Positions 41,726 to 49,615 of a stretch of 52,769 bases of DNA are shown here, piece after piece. Below the pieces are notes generated by a model. The model did no database searches, was not told the origin of the DNA, and saw only the letters and a list, made by a program, of their open reading frames with translations. Numbering within the stretch: position 1 is the first letter of the stretch; every line of letters begins with the position of its first letter. The stretch lies in the NCBI GenBank assembly GCA_013388985.1, contig JACAEF010000037.1, positions 1 through 52,769 of the forward strand, written 5' to 3'. This stretch comes from Rhodocyclaceae bacterium. Its GTDB lineage: Bacteria; Pseudomonadota; Gammaproteobacteria; Burkholderiales; Rhodocyclaceae. Made by a program: the position numbers and the translations under genes.

Positions 41726-42265
41726 TCATGTCTTGCGATAACGGACCAGCAGGAAGACGAAATAGAACACCGTCAGCCAGGCATTGGTGTATTTGACCGG
41801 CTCCTTGATCCAGTGATTGACGATCAGGTCCCAATGCACCTTGATCAGATAGAAGGCGACGATGTCGTTCGTGAAGTTGGTGATCGCCTTCTCGGTCGTG
41901 GCATTGGCGACGAGGGGACGGAAACGCGCCGGCGCGGCGGCGATCAATCGGGCGCGCAGATCGTCGAGACGTTCGGCCAGCCCGACGGTTTCGGGAACGG
42001 ATCCCGGCACGCTGCCTGCCGCCGGTCCGGCCGGCAACACAGACTTGATGCGCCGCGCGATGTCGGCAGGGGCGAGCCGCTGCGGGTCGAAGCGCACCGC
42101 GAGCTTGCCTTCGACCGTCAGCCAGCTCGTGCGCAGCACGCCCGGCAGGGCCTGCAGGCTCTTTTCGAGCGTCGCGCCGAAGTCGGGCGTGCGCAGCGCG
42201 GCGGGCAGCCGCAGCCGCAGGTAGCCTTCCGCGCGCTGCAGGACTTCGATGGCGGCGGCATCCAT
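41726..42265 (-). CDS. HMA-like domain protein with C-terminal membrane helix
   Basis: A 179-residue protein. Residues about 10-75 (YLRLRLPAALRTPDFGATLEKSLQAL, then VLRTSWLTVEGKLAVRFDP) resemble the ferredoxin-like HMA fold without the metal-binding Cys pair, similar to the N-terminal domain of the ATPase encoded next. A helical linker follows, then NFTNDIVAFYLIKVHWDLIVNHWIKEP and a membrane helix (AWLTVFYFVFLLV). GAGG lies upstream of the ATG. It may dock on the ATPase or heterodimerise with its degenerate domain; that is a hypothesis. Confidence 0.65.
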   Translation of the reverse strand: MDAAAIEVLQRAEGYLRLRLPAALRTPDFGATLEKSLQALPGVLRTSWLTVEGKLAVRFDPQRLAPADIARRIKSVLPAGPAAGSVPGSVPETVGLAERLDDLRARLIAAAPARFRPLVANATTEKAITNFTNDIVAFYLIKVHWDLIVNHWIKEPVKYTNAWLTVFYFVFLLVRYRKT

Positions 42266-42275
42266 CGCGGCGGCC

Positions 42276-42635
42276 TCAGCCTTGCGTCGGTGGCGCGGCC
42301 GGCGGAGCGGCTTCGGCCGCCGGCCCCTGGGCCTCGGCGAGCAGATCGTCGAGGTTTTCCTTCTGGTGGGCGACGAAATCCTTGCCGATGCCGGTGAGCT
42401 TGCTCACGGTCTGGAGGATTTCCTTCTCATACTTGAAGAGGAGATAGCCGGCGGCGACGCCCGCGGCGAGAAAGACCAGTGGGTTGCGCAGCAGGCTCGT
42501 CCCGGCGCCCAGCAGCCCCTTGCCGGCGGCGTAGCCGCCGACGGCCATCATCGAGCCCGTCGCCATCGGATGCGCCATCATGTTGCCCATCATCTGCGGC
42601 ATCTGGCGGGCCGCTTCCGTCATCGCTGTGTTCAT
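42276..42635 (-). CDS. Small Met-rich single-pass membrane protein
   Basis: A 119-residue protein. The N-terminus is methionine-rich (MPQMMGNMMAHPMATGSMM), followed by a Gly-rich hydrophobic region and one clear helix (NPLVFLAAGVAAGYLLF), then a charged helix and an Ala/Pro tail. Met clusters next to a membrane segment are common in copper-trafficking proteins, and the neighbours are a Cu ATPase and metal-binding proteins. AGGAAG lies upstream of the ATG. No family recognised by name. Confidence 0.68.
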   Translation of the reverse strand: MNTAMTEAARQMPQMMGNMMAHPMATGSMMAVGGYAAGKGLLGAGTSLLRNPLVFLAAGVAAGYLLFKYEKEILQTVSKLTGIGKDFVAHQKENLDDLLAEAQGPAAEAAPPAAPPTQG

Positions 42636-42820
42636 GGTTTCTTCCTTTCGGTTGCAGGAGCCATAGTTTGCACCGGCTGTGCGGGCGGCGCATTGATCTC
42701 GTTCAACATTTGATAGATTCCCCGGCAGCCTTCGCAGCAGAAATTGAGCGTGCCGTGCGGCGTCTCCAGCGTGAAGGGCTGCTTGCCGCAATCGAGCGCG
42801 CACAGGTCACAGGCGATCAT
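42632..42820 (-). CDS. Small cysteine-rich metal-binding protein (ATPase N-terminal type)
   Basis: A 62-residue protein with Cys pairs CDLC and CCEGCRGIYQML, matching the small Cys-rich domain found at the N-terminus of CcoI/FixI-type copper ATPases, here encoded as a separate gene. The ATG overlaps the stop of the TlpA-like gene (ATGA) and its end overlaps the next start. As a stand-alone domain upstream of an ATPase that lacks it, it may be the missing module acting in trans (inference). Confidence 0.75.
   Translation of the reverse strand: MIACDLCALDCGKQPFTLETPHGTLNFCCEGCRGIYQMLNEINAPPAQPVQTMAPATERKKP
42693..42706. promoter_or_regulatory. Possible internal FNR box
   Basis: TTGAT-CTCG-TTCAA, one mismatch, inside the small metal-binding gene but 64 bp before the start of the next gene, the usual distance in this window. 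Possible internal promoter; coincidence cannot be excluded. Confidence 0.3.
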
Positions 42821-43296
42821 TGCAGCAGCGCCTGGATGTGACGCTCGAACAGCGCCTCGTCGGCTTCGCCGACGATCTTGCCGCGCACGATGCCCTTCGC
42901 GTCGACGAAGAACGTGGTCGGCAGGCCGACCACGCCGTAGGACTTGGCGATCTTCGACTGCTCGTCCATCAATGACGGATAGCCGACGCCGAGCTTCTCC
43001 ATGAAGGCGGTCACGGTCTTTTTGTCCTGGCCGACGTTGATCGCGATCACCGCCAGCCGCTGAGCGCGGTGGCGCGCCGCGACCTGGTCGAGTAGCTTCA
43101 TCTCCGGCGCGCAGAAGCGGCACCAGTCGGCCCAGAAGCGGATCACCACCGGCTGGCCGGTCCAGGCGGCGGGAAAATGCGCGGCCATGCCGTCGGCGCG
43201 CACGGTCTGGAAGGTCGGCGCGATGTCGCCGACGTTGAGATTCTTCGGCGGTCCGCTGCCGCCGCAGGCGGCGAGCGCGATAGCGAACAATGTCAT
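42817..43296 (-). CDS. TlpA/ResA-like thioredoxin-fold lipoprotein
   Basis: A 159-residue exported thiol-disulfide protein. The lipobox LAAC (Cys12) follows a short hydrophobic signal (TLFAIALAAC). The thioredoxin fold has the active site WADWCRFCAPE, then LAVIAINVGQDKK and GVVGLPTTFFVDAKG with the cis-Pro. TlpA-like proteins reduce apo-cytochromes or the CuA-site cysteines of oxidases and copper chaperones. ATG 43296 is taken as the start because it begins the signal; the open frame upstream runs through a palindromic repeat element. No ribosome site is visible, as the repeat's arm directly precedes the ATG. Confidence 0.85.
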   Translation of the reverse strand: MTLFAIALAACGGSGPPKNLNVGDIAPTFQTVRADGMAAHFPAAWTGQPVVIRFWADWCRFCAPEMKLLDQVAARHRAQRLAVIAINVGQDKKTVTAFMEKLGVGYPSLMDEQSKIAKSYGVVGLPTTFFVDAKGIVRGKIVGEADEALFERHIQALLQ

Positions 43297-43297
43297 C

Positions 43298-43508
43298 AAG
43301 AAACGCTGAAGAAAGCAGCGAGCGGGAAGGGATGCAAGGCGCACGGAGCGCAGGATGCGAGAAAACGAGCCGAAGGCGAAGTTTCGGCGAAGACTCACAT
43401 GAGCGTAGCGCATGTTACGTCGAAGCCACATACCTAGAAGGTAGGCGAGCATCCGAGCACCGCGCAACACAGCAGACCACCCGCGCAGCAATTTATTCAG
43501 CGTTTCTT
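43298..43508 (-). repeat. ERIC-like palindromic element, copy 5, with nested insertion
   Basis: The outer stem is AAGAAACGCTGAA (43298-43310) with TTCAGCGTTTCTT (43496-43508), 13 bp perfect and touching the stop codon of the upstream gene. The central hairpin is TACCT (43430-43434) / AGGTA (43438-43442). About 60 bp (roughly 43369-43428) are extra relative to the other copies and resemble the element after rplS. Confidence 0.85.
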
Positions 43509-44513
43509 TCAATCGAGCAGCACCAGGTTGGAACGCCAGATCATCGAGCTGGCGATGAGCAGGAACGCACCGTAGCCGAAAGCGGCGACGCCGGCAAGCC
43601 GGCCGGTCAACTCCGGCAAGACCCGGGCGAGGCTGGGACGGCGCGAGAAGAGGCGCAGCACGCCGGCCGCGAGGCCCGCGGCGGTGGCGGCGAACAGCGG
43701 GATGTAGAGCGCATAGCCCTGGTAGTCGTATTCGGGCTTGAGCAGGCAGAACGGGCAGTGATGATGCGGATGCTCATAGACATAGAGCGAGACGAAGGCG
43801 AGGATACCGCTGATGCTGGCGACGAAGGCAGCCGCCGCGGCCAGGCCTGTCGCATAGCCGCTCACATCGTCGCGCCGCTGCCGGTGCCAGAGCGAGACGG
43901 CCATCGCGGCGAGCAGCGTGCCATAGAAGATCAGCATCGCCGGTTTGGCTTCCAGGGCCGTCACTTCGCTGGCGAGGTTGGGCGAGCCTTCCGAGAACAT
44001 GCTGCCGCAGCACGAGGTGATGACGTCGGCCTTGAGACCGAGGAAGTAGCGCAACTGCAGCCACAGGCTCAGCGCGAACAGCGGCAGTGCGGCCAACAGC
44101 AGCGCGTATTTGAGCCTCACCAGCGGATAGTCGCGCGCGTGAGCATCGGCATGGTTGATCGCCAGCCAGGTGGTGGCGAGGAAGAACAGGCCGAGCTGGG
44201 CATACAGCGCCGGGAAGCCGTAGTCATTGACGTTGAGCGCGCCCACCGCGCACATCGCGCCGACGAACATCACCGACAGCTTGTCGGCGTTGAAGACGAA
44301 CAGCAGCGCGGCGGCGATCTGCATCACGCAGACGAAGGCGACCAGCGTCGAGAAGAGATAGGTGAGCCGTTCGAGGCGCAACTGCCGCTCGCTGCCGCTC
44401 GTGATGTCCCAATGGCGGATCACCTGCAGCGCGAAGGGCGAGGCGATCAGGAGCATCGCCAGGCTCAGGCCGGCGGCGAGCAGCAGGGCGATGATGGCAG
44501 GTTGAAAGATCAT
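43509..44513 (-). CDS. Polytopic membrane protein with Cys/His motifs, unknown
   Basis: A 334-residue protein with about nine hydrophobic helices and no family I can name. Notable: TSCCGSMFSEGSP in an extramembrane loop and HPHHHCPFCLLKPEYDY, a dense His/Cys motif next to a helix, both potential copper or heme sites. It sits between the ABC transporter genes and the TlpA-like lipoprotein and Cu ATPase genes on the same strand. A role in copper import, sensing or cofactor insertion is plausible. Its 5' end abuts the 25-bp repeat copy that separates it from the ABC ATPase gene. Confidence 0.7.
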   Translation of the reverse strand: MIFQPAIIALLLAAGLSLAMLLIASPFALQVIRHWDITSGSERQLRLERLTYLFSTLVAFVCVMQIAAALLFVFNADKLSVMFVGAMCAVGALNVNDYGFPALYAQLGLFFLATTWLAINHADAHARDYPLVRLKYALLLAALPLFALSLWLQLRYFLGLKADVITSCCGSMFSEGSPNLASEVTALEAKPAMLIFYGTLLAAMAVSLWHRQRRDDVSGYATGLAAAAAFVASISGILAFVSLYVYEHPHHHCPFCLLKPEYDYQGYALYIPLFAATAAGLAAGVLRLFSRRPSLARVLPELTGRLAGVAAFGYGAFLLIASSMIWRSNLVLLD

Positions 44514-44516
44514 CTC

Positions 44517-44541
44517 AAACTCGGCGCTGGCGGGACGGCAC
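44517..44541 (+). repeat. 25-bp dispersed repeat, copy 10 (between two genes)
   Basis: AAACTCGGCGCTGGC-GGG-ACGGCAC. It fills the whole gap between the ABC ATPase stop and the membrane-protein start; its terminal base is the final G of the ATPase TAG stop. Confidence 0.8.
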
Positions 44542-45218
44542 TAGGTCTGATCCACGATACGGCCGTCGCGCAGGGTGACGACGCGATCGACGACGGAGGA
44601 TTCGACCACCAGCGGATCGTGGCTGGTGAGGATGATGGTGCGGCCCTGGCCGGCCAGTTTTTCGAGGATGCCGAGGAATTCCTTCGACAGCTTCGTGTCG
44701 AGGTTCGCGGTCGGCTCGTCGGCGATCAGGATCGCCGGGTCGTTGATCAGCGCACGGCAGATCGCGACGCGCTGCTGTTCGCCGCCGGAGAGCCATTCCA
44801 CCTTGGCATCGCGGCGGTGCCCGAGGTTGACGCCAGCGAGCAGCGCTTCGGCCTTTTCCAGCAGATCCTTGCGCGGCTGACCTTCCGGGTAGGCGGGCAG
44901 GATGATGTTCTCGATCGCCGAAAGCCCGCGCACCAGGTTGAACTGCTGGAAGATGAAGCCGAAGGTCTTGCGCCGGATCTCGGTCAGGAAGCGTTCGGGC
45001 AGGCCGGAAATGTCCTCGCCCTTCAGGCGCACGCGCCCCTCGGTGGGACGCGCGAGGCAGCCGAGGATGGTGAGCAGCGTGGTCTTGCCGGAACCGGACG
45101 GCCCCTTGAGCGCGGTCACCTGCTGGGCCGGAATCGTCAGGTCGATGCCGTCGAGCGCCCAGTATTCGTTGTGCTTGCCCTGGTTGAAGGCCTTGCGGAT
45201 GCCTTTCAATTCGATCAT
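44541..45218 (-). CDS. ABC transporter ATP-binding protein (LolD/MacB type)
   Basis: A 225-residue ATPase. Walker A GPSGSGKTT near residue 40, Q-loop FQQFNLVRGLSAIENIILP, signature LSGGEQQRVAICRAL, Walker B AILIADEPTANLD, and H-loop LTSHDP are all intact. The subfamily pairs with FtsX-like permeases that perform mechanical work on periplasmic or lipoprotein partners rather than classic transport. ATG 45218 begins the family-typical MIELKGIRKAF; an ATG at 45233 would add five residues. The permease gene lies upstream, separated by a hairpin repeat. Confidence 0.9.
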   Translation of the reverse strand: MIELKGIRKAFNQGKHNEYWALDGIDLTIPAQQVTALKGPSGSGKTTLLTILGCLARPTEGRVRLKGEDISGLPERFLTEIRRKTFGFIFQQFNLVRGLSAIENIILPAYPEGQPRKDLLEKAEALLAGVNLGHRRDAKVEWLSGGEQQRVAICRALINDPAILIADEPTANLDTKLSKEFLGILEKLAGQGRTIILTSHDPLVVESSVVDRVVTLRDGRIVDQT

Positions 45219-45233
45219 GAATAGACCCGCCAT

Positions 45234-45271
45234 CCCCCAGCCCCTTCCTCGCGGAAGGGGAGACTTTGTGC
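45234..45271 (-). repeat. Short hairpin repeat, copy A
   Basis: CCCCTTCC (45241-45248), loop TCGC, GGAAGGGG (45253-45260), then AGACTTTGTGC. Compared with the copy at 49946, three stem pairs differ on both sides in a compensatory way. It lies between the permease and ATPase genes. Orientation is given arbitrarily. Confidence 0.72.
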
Positions 45272-45298
45272 TCGCTGTGCTCGAAGACCAATCATGAT

Positions 45299-46435
45299 CT
45301 AGCTCCTCATCACCGTGTCGGGATCGGTCGTCGCCGCGCGCCAGATCGGCACCAGCACCGCGGCCGTGTAAGGCACGACGGTGAAGAAGAACAGCGTGGC
45401 GATCTGCAGGCCGTCGATGTGCGGCGGCAGGCTGAAGCGTGGATAGAGCACCGCCCAGCCTTTCAATACCGGCTCGAACAGGCTCGCGCCGAAGTAAAAG
45501 ACATGCAGGTAGGCGGCCACATAGCCGACGAGGAAGGCGGTGAGCGAGATCAGCAAACCCTCCCAGAACTTCATCTTGATCACGTCGTTGGTTTCCCAGC
45601 CGATCGCCTTCAGGATGCCGATCTCGCGCTTTTCCTCGGCGGAGAGGCCGGCGGCCTTCTCCCAGGCGAAGATGCCGAAGGCGAGGATCGCGGCGGAAAG
45701 CAGCGCCAGCATCAGCCCCTCGCGCCAGTCGAAGATCGACGCATAGGTGCGCAGCACCTCGTCGCGCAGGATCGGCCGGCTGTCGGGCAGCGTCGTCAAC
45801 AGCTTGATCGCGACGTTCCTGACCTCCTGCGGGTTGGCGACATTCATCGCGATGTCGTTGTAATACCCTTCCGGAATCTTGAAGAAGGCGCGGAAATCCT
45901 CCTCGTTCATCAGCACCAGGTCGGCGCTGACCAGTTCGGAGGTCTCGGGCAGCACGTCGGCGACGATGAAGGTGTGCAACTCGCCGGTATAGGCGCGAAA
46001 CGAGATGCCATTGCCGGCGGCCAGGCCCCGCGAACGCTCCAGCGCCGGGCCGACGACGATCTCGCCGCGCTCGATCTTCATGTCGCGCGGCGCCATGAAG
46101 GTGTAGTTGGCCTTCACCACGCTGTCGTAGTAGTAGCCCCACAGCCGGCCTTCCATCTTCTGCACGCCGCGGATGCGGCCGATCTTCTCCAGATAGCCGG
46201 GCGGAATCAGGTCGTGACGGCCGGCGATCAGCCGCTGCAGCACGATTTCCGGGCTGCCGGCCAGCACCTTCTGCGCCTCCACGCGCAGCGCATGGGTGTA
46301 GAGCGCCACCGAGGCGAGCACGAACACGAGCAGCGTGTAGATGGCCAGCAGCCCGAGATTCTTCGCCTTGCGCCGTGCCAGTGAGGCGAGCGTGAAGTCA
46401 ATCAGGTGTTTCTGTTTTTCGATCCAGATTCTCAT
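45299..46435 (-). CDS. ABC transporter permease (FtsX/MacB-like)
   Basis: A 378-residue permease of the FtsX/LolC group: one N-terminal helix (NLGLLAIYTLLVFVLASVALY), a periplasmic domain of about 200 residues (including GEIVVGPALERSRGLAAGN), then three C-terminal helices (LMLALLSAAILAFGIFAW, LLISLTAFLVGYVAAYLHVFYF, IATLFFFTVVPYTAAVLVPIW) with EKREIGILKAIGWETNDVIKMKF, the coupling segment. With the ATPase it forms a mechanotransmission-type ABC system, here embedded in a copper-linked operon. Confidence 0.88.
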   Translation of the reverse strand: MRIWIEKQKHLIDFTLASLARRKAKNLGLLAIYTLLVFVLASVALYTHALRVEAQKVLAGSPEIVLQRLIAGRHDLIPPGYLEKIGRIRGVQKMEGRLWGYYYDSVVKANYTFMAPRDMKIERGEIVVGPALERSRGLAAGNGISFRAYTGELHTFIVADVLPETSELVSADLVLMNEEDFRAFFKIPEGYYNDIAMNVANPQEVRNVAIKLLTTLPDSRPILRDEVLRTYASIFDWREGLMLALLSAAILAFGIFAWEKAAGLSAEEKREIGILKAIGWETNDVIKMKFWEGLLISLTAFLVGYVAAYLHVFYFGASLFEPVLKGWAVLYPRFSLPPHIDGLQIATLFFFTVVPYTAAVLVPIWRAATTDPDTVMRS

Positions 46436-46727
46436 AAGCCTTGAGGAGACCGGCGGGTGGCGGCACGAGCGAGCCGCTGGGGAAGTGTTCGAACGCGACG
46501 GGGTGATCCTGGAAGGCCGACTGCAGATCGGCCTGCGTCGGATGCCGCGTGTAGCGCGCCTCGGTAAACAGCACCGGGTCGGTCAGGCCGAGGCGCTCGA
46601 CCAGCGCGGCGGACGTGGCGCTCCCCTCGGCGCGCAGCGTGCGCAGGCGCGCGGCATCCGCGAAAGTCAGCGCGAACGCGCCGAACAGGATGGCGAAGAC
46701 GAGCAAGGCGATATAGGCAGGTCGCAT
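46398..46727 (-). CDS. Small membrane-anchored protein, unknown
   Basis: A 109-residue protein with one N-terminal helix (AYIALLVFAILFGAFALTF) and a periplasmic C-terminal part (GLTDPVLFTEARYTRHPTQADLQSAFQDHPVAFEHFPSGSLVPPP) that has no family I recognise. It overlaps the permease gene by 38 bp and is the first gene of the minus-strand operon reaching to 38579. ATG 46727 is chosen because it starts the helix; a frame to 46787 adds a basic stretch. Likely a partner of the ABC system. Confidence 0.65.
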   Translation of the reverse strand: MRPAYIALLVFAILFGAFALTFADAARLRTLRAEGSATSAALVERLGLTDPVLFTEARYTRHPTQADLQSAFQDHPVAFEHFPSGSLVPPPAGLLKAYENLDRKTETPD

Positions 46728-46833
46728 CGGCGGCAGGGAAGAATATCGTTCCACTCGGCGCTGCCCGCGAACGGACATGCGCCGCAAGGCCGTCGATTAT
46801 CGCAGACCCGAGGCAGGCCGAATGTGCGTGACG

Positions 46834-47016
46834 TTACAGATGATTGGCGGCGCGCATCAAGGCACCCCGTAAGGCGATCGTCAGGCTCGACCCCAGGCCG
46901 ATTCTCTGCGCCACCGCGGGCAGCAGGATCAGCGAGGCGAGCGCGAAGCCGGCACCCAAGAGCAGCGAAGCCATTTCGGGTTGGGCAGCGGTCTTTTCCT
47001 GGGGCACATTGTTCAT
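46834..47016 (-). CDS. Small (60-residue) membrane protein
   Basis: A 60-residue protein with one or two helices ([22 protein letters not shown] and a C-terminal amphipathic stretch [17 protein letters not shown]). GAGGAG is 8 bases before the ATG at 47016. The palindrome TGCGACAGATTGTCGCA lies 69 bp upstream, as in the three other genes with this motif, which makes it a probable member of the same regulon. Function unknown. Confidence 0.68.
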   Translation of the reverse strand: MNNVPQEKTAAQPEMASLLLGAGFALASLILLPAVAQRIGLGSSLTIALRGALMRAANHL

Positions 47017-47076
47017 GACCAAGCTCCTCGGAGAACATTTTGAAGCCACTCTACGCCCATCCTATTGGCAGGGGAA

Positions 47077-47093
47077 TGCGACAGATTGTCGCA
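47077..47093. promoter_or_regulatory. Palindrome TGCGACA-N3-TGTCGCA, copy 4
   Basis: A perfect 7-bp inverted repeat (centre GAT). 69 bp before the 60-residue gene. No FNR box was found 40 bp upstream here, unlike the other three. Confidence 0.75.
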
Positions 47094-47216
47094 GCGCGGG
47101 GAAAGGCTGGGGCCCGCTTCAGTGTGAAACGCCTTACATGCCGACCGCTGTCCCAGTCGTGTTTAATCGACTGTGGGTGGCCCGGGGTCGGCGATGCGGC
47201 GTTAGCCCGGGCCCGG

Positions 47217-47245
47217 TTGCCGGGATGGGGCTTTTCGTCTTTAAT
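47217..47245 (+). promoter_or_regulatory. Candidate sigma-70 promoter of hemA
   Basis: TTGCCG, 17 bp, TTTAAT: four and five of six matches to the -35 and -10 consensus. Transcription would start near 47252, 24 bp before the GTG. Confidence 0.5.
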
Positions 47246-47275
47246 GACGGGTTGGCACATTCGCAGACGGATCCC

Positions 47276-48529
47276 GTGCAGGTCTTCGCCCTCGGCATCA
47301 ACCATCATACCGCCCCGCTCGAAATCCGCGAGCAGGTGGCGTTCGCGCCGACGCGCCTTGCCCAGGCGCTGCACGACCTGTTGCGCGGCCGGCCGGTGCG
47401 CGAGGCGGCGATCCTGTCCACCTGCAACCGCACCGAGCTGTATTGCGCCACCGACGAGCCGGCGGCGGCGATCGACTGGCTGGCCGAATACCACGCGCTG
47501 CCGCCGCGGCGGATCGAGCCCTATCTGTATCGGCATCCGCAGCGCGATGCCGTGCGTCACATGTTCCGCGTCGCCTCGGGGCTCGATTCGATGGTGGTCG
47601 GCGAGCCGCAGATCCTCGGCCAGATGAAGCAGGCGGCGCGGGTCGCCGAGCAGGCCGGCACCCTCGGCACGCTGCTCAACAAGCTGTTCCAGCGCACCTT
47701 CGCGGTGGCCAAGGAGGTGCGCTCGACGACCGCGATCGGCGCCAACATCGTCTCGATGGCCGCGGCCGCGGTGCATCTGTCCGAGCGCATCTTCGAGCGC
47801 CTCGACGAGCAGCGCGTGCTGTTCGTCGGCGCCGGCGAGATGATCGAGCTGTGCGCGGCCCACTTCGCCGGCGCGCGGCCCAAACGCCTCTCCATCGCCA
47901 ACCGCACGCCGGAGCGCGCCCAGGCGATCGCCGAGCGTTTCGATGGCGACGTGATGCGCCTCGACGAGCTGAGCGAGCGGCTCGCCGAATACGACATCGT
48001 CGTGTCCTGCACCGCGAGCACGCTGCCGATCATCGGCCTCGGCATGGTCGAGCGCGCGGTCAAGGCGCGGCGCCACCGGCCGATGGTGATGGTGGATCTG
48101 GCCGTGCCGCGCGACATCGAGGCCGAGGTGGCGCGGCTCGACGACGTCTTCCTCTACACGCTCGACGACCTCGCGCAGATCGTCGAATCCGGCCAGGAGT
48201 CGCGCCAGGCGGCGATCGTCGAGGCCGAGAGAATCATCGACCGGCGCGTCGACGATTTCCTGCACTGGATGGAAGCGCGGGAGACGGTGCCCTTGATCCG
48301 CGCGCTGCGCGATACCGCGGAACGCATGCGGCGCCACGAAGTCGAGCATGCGTTGAAGCGCCTGCAGCGCGGCGAGGACCCGGCCCAGGTGCTCGAAGCG
48401 CTGTCCAAGGGGCTCACCAACAAGCTGCTGCATCCGCCGACCGAGGCGCTGAATCTCGCCGAAGGCGCGGACCGCGGCGATCTCGCGCGGCTGATCTCGC
48501 GCATCTGGCGCCTTCATCCCGAGCAATAG
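47276..48529 (+). CDS. hemA: Glutamyl-tRNA reductase
   Basis: A 417-residue NADPH enzyme making glutamate-1-semialdehyde for heme synthesis. Seen: [19 protein letters not shown], the catalytic Cys in [30 protein letters not shown], Rossmann GAGEMIEL, and the C-terminal dimerisation domain ([21 protein letters not shown]). GTG 47276 aligns with the usual N-terminus; an upstream in-frame ATG would add an unrelated extension. It begins the hemA-prfA-prmC operon. Confidence 0.95.
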   Translation: MQVFALGINHHTAPLEIREQVAFAPTRLAQALHDLLRGRPVREAAILSTCNRTELYCATDEPAAAIDWLAEYHALPPRRIEPYLYRHPQRDAVRHMFRVASGLDSMVVGEPQILGQMKQAARVAEQAGTLGTLLNKLFQRTFAVAKEVRSTTAIGANIVSMAAAAVHLSERIFERLDEQRVLFVGAGEMIELCAAHFAGARPKRLSIANRTPERAQAIAERFDGDVMRLDELSERLAEYDIVVSCTASTLPIIGLGMVERAVKARRHRPMVMVDLAVPRDIEAEVARLDDVFLYTLDDLAQIVESGQESRQAAIVEAERIIDRRVDDFLHWMEARETVPLIRALRDTAERMRRHEVEHALKRLQRGEDPAQVLEALSKGLTNKLLHPPTEALNLAEGADRGDLARLISRIWRLHPEQ

Positions 48530-48532
48530 CCG

Positions 48533-49615
48533 ATGAAGCCCTCGATCCGCCAGCGCCTTGCGCGGCTGGCCGAGCGCCTTGCCGAACTCGATGCGCTCCT
48601 CGGACAGGAGGATGCCACGCGCGATATGGATGCCTACCGGCGCATGCAACGCGAACGGGCCGAGATCGCCGAAGTCGTCGAACTGTTTTCCGCCTGGCGG
48701 CGCGCCGAGGCCGATCTGGTGACGGCGCGGGAGATGGAGCGCGATCCCGAGCTGCGCGCCTTCGCCCAGGCCGAGGCCGCCGCGGCCGAAGAAGAGCTCG
48801 CGCGCCTCGATGAGGCGCTCGCTCGCGCCCTGCTGCCGCGCGACCCGGACGACGACAGGAACGTCTTCCTGGAAATCCGCGCCGGCACCGGCGGCGAGGA
48901 GTCGGCGCTGTTCGCCGCCGATCTGTTCCGCATGTATGCGCGCTATGCCGAGCGCCAGGGCTGGAAGGTCGAGGTGGTGTCGAAAAACGAATCCGATCTG
49001 GGCGGCTACCGCGAGATCATCGCTCGCATCGTCGGCAGCGGCGTGTATGCGAAGCTGAAGTTCGAATCGGGCGGCCACCGCGTGCAGCGCGTGCCGGAAA
49101 CCGAGGCGCAGGGCCGCATCCATACCTCGGCGTGCACCGTCGCCGTGCTGCCGGAGGCGGATGCAGTCGGCGAGGTCGAGATCAATCCGGCCGATCTGCG
49201 TATCGACACCTTCCGCGCCTCTGGCGCCGGCGGACAGCACATCAACAAGACCGATTCGGCGGTGCGCATCACCCATTTGCCGACGGGTCTCGTGGTCGAA
49301 TGTCAGGACGACCGCTCGCAGCACCGCAACAAGGCGCAGGCGCTCGCGGTGCTGGCCGCGCGCCTCAAGGACCGGGAAGAGCGCGAACGGCAGCAGCGGC
49401 TGGCCAGCACGCGCAAGAGCCTGATCGGCAGCGGCGACCGTTCCGAGCGCATCCGCACCTACAACTTCCCGCAGGGCCGCGTCACCGACCACCGCATCAA
49501 TCTGACGCTCTACAAGATCGACGCGATCATGGACGGCGATCTCGACGAGCTGATCGGCGCGCTGGCGGCGGCGCATCAGGCCGAGCAGCTCGCGGCGCTG
49601 GCCGGCGAGGCATGA
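48533..49615 (+). CDS. prfA: Peptide chain release factor 1
   Basis: A 360-residue translation terminator for UAA and UAG. Seen: the GGQ loop in [19 protein letters not shown], whose Gln is the target of PrmC methylation, the RF1 segment [20 protein letters not shown] in the codon-recognition region and [14 protein letters not shown]. It starts 3 bp after hemA. The prmC start overlaps its stop by ATGA, giving the modifier immediately after its substrate. Confidence 0.96.
   Translation: MKPSIRQRLARLAERLAELDALLGQEDATRDMDAYRRMQRERAEIAEVVELFSAWRRAEADLVTAREMERDPELRAFAQAEAAAAEEELARLDEALARALLPRDPDDDRNVFLEIRAGTGGEESALFAADLFRMYARYAERQGWKVEVVSKNESDLGGYREIIARIVGSGVYAKLKFESGGHRVQRVPETEAQGRIHTSACTVAVLPEADAVGEVEINPADLRIDTFRASGAGGQHINKTDSAVRITHLPTGLVVECQDDRSQHRNKAQALAVLAARLKDREERERQQRLASTRKSLIGSGDRSERIRTYNFPQGRVTDHRINLTLYKIDAIMDGDLDELIGALAAAHQAEQLAALAGEA

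Noticed and set aside
39277-41796. 839-codon plus-strand frame over the copper ATPase
   Set aside because: Antisense shadow of the ATPase, Arg/Asp/His-rich and without recognisable domains.
47101-47135. FNR box upstream of the fourth palindrome
   Set aside because: The best candidate (TTCAG-N4-AAACG) has too many mismatches to support.
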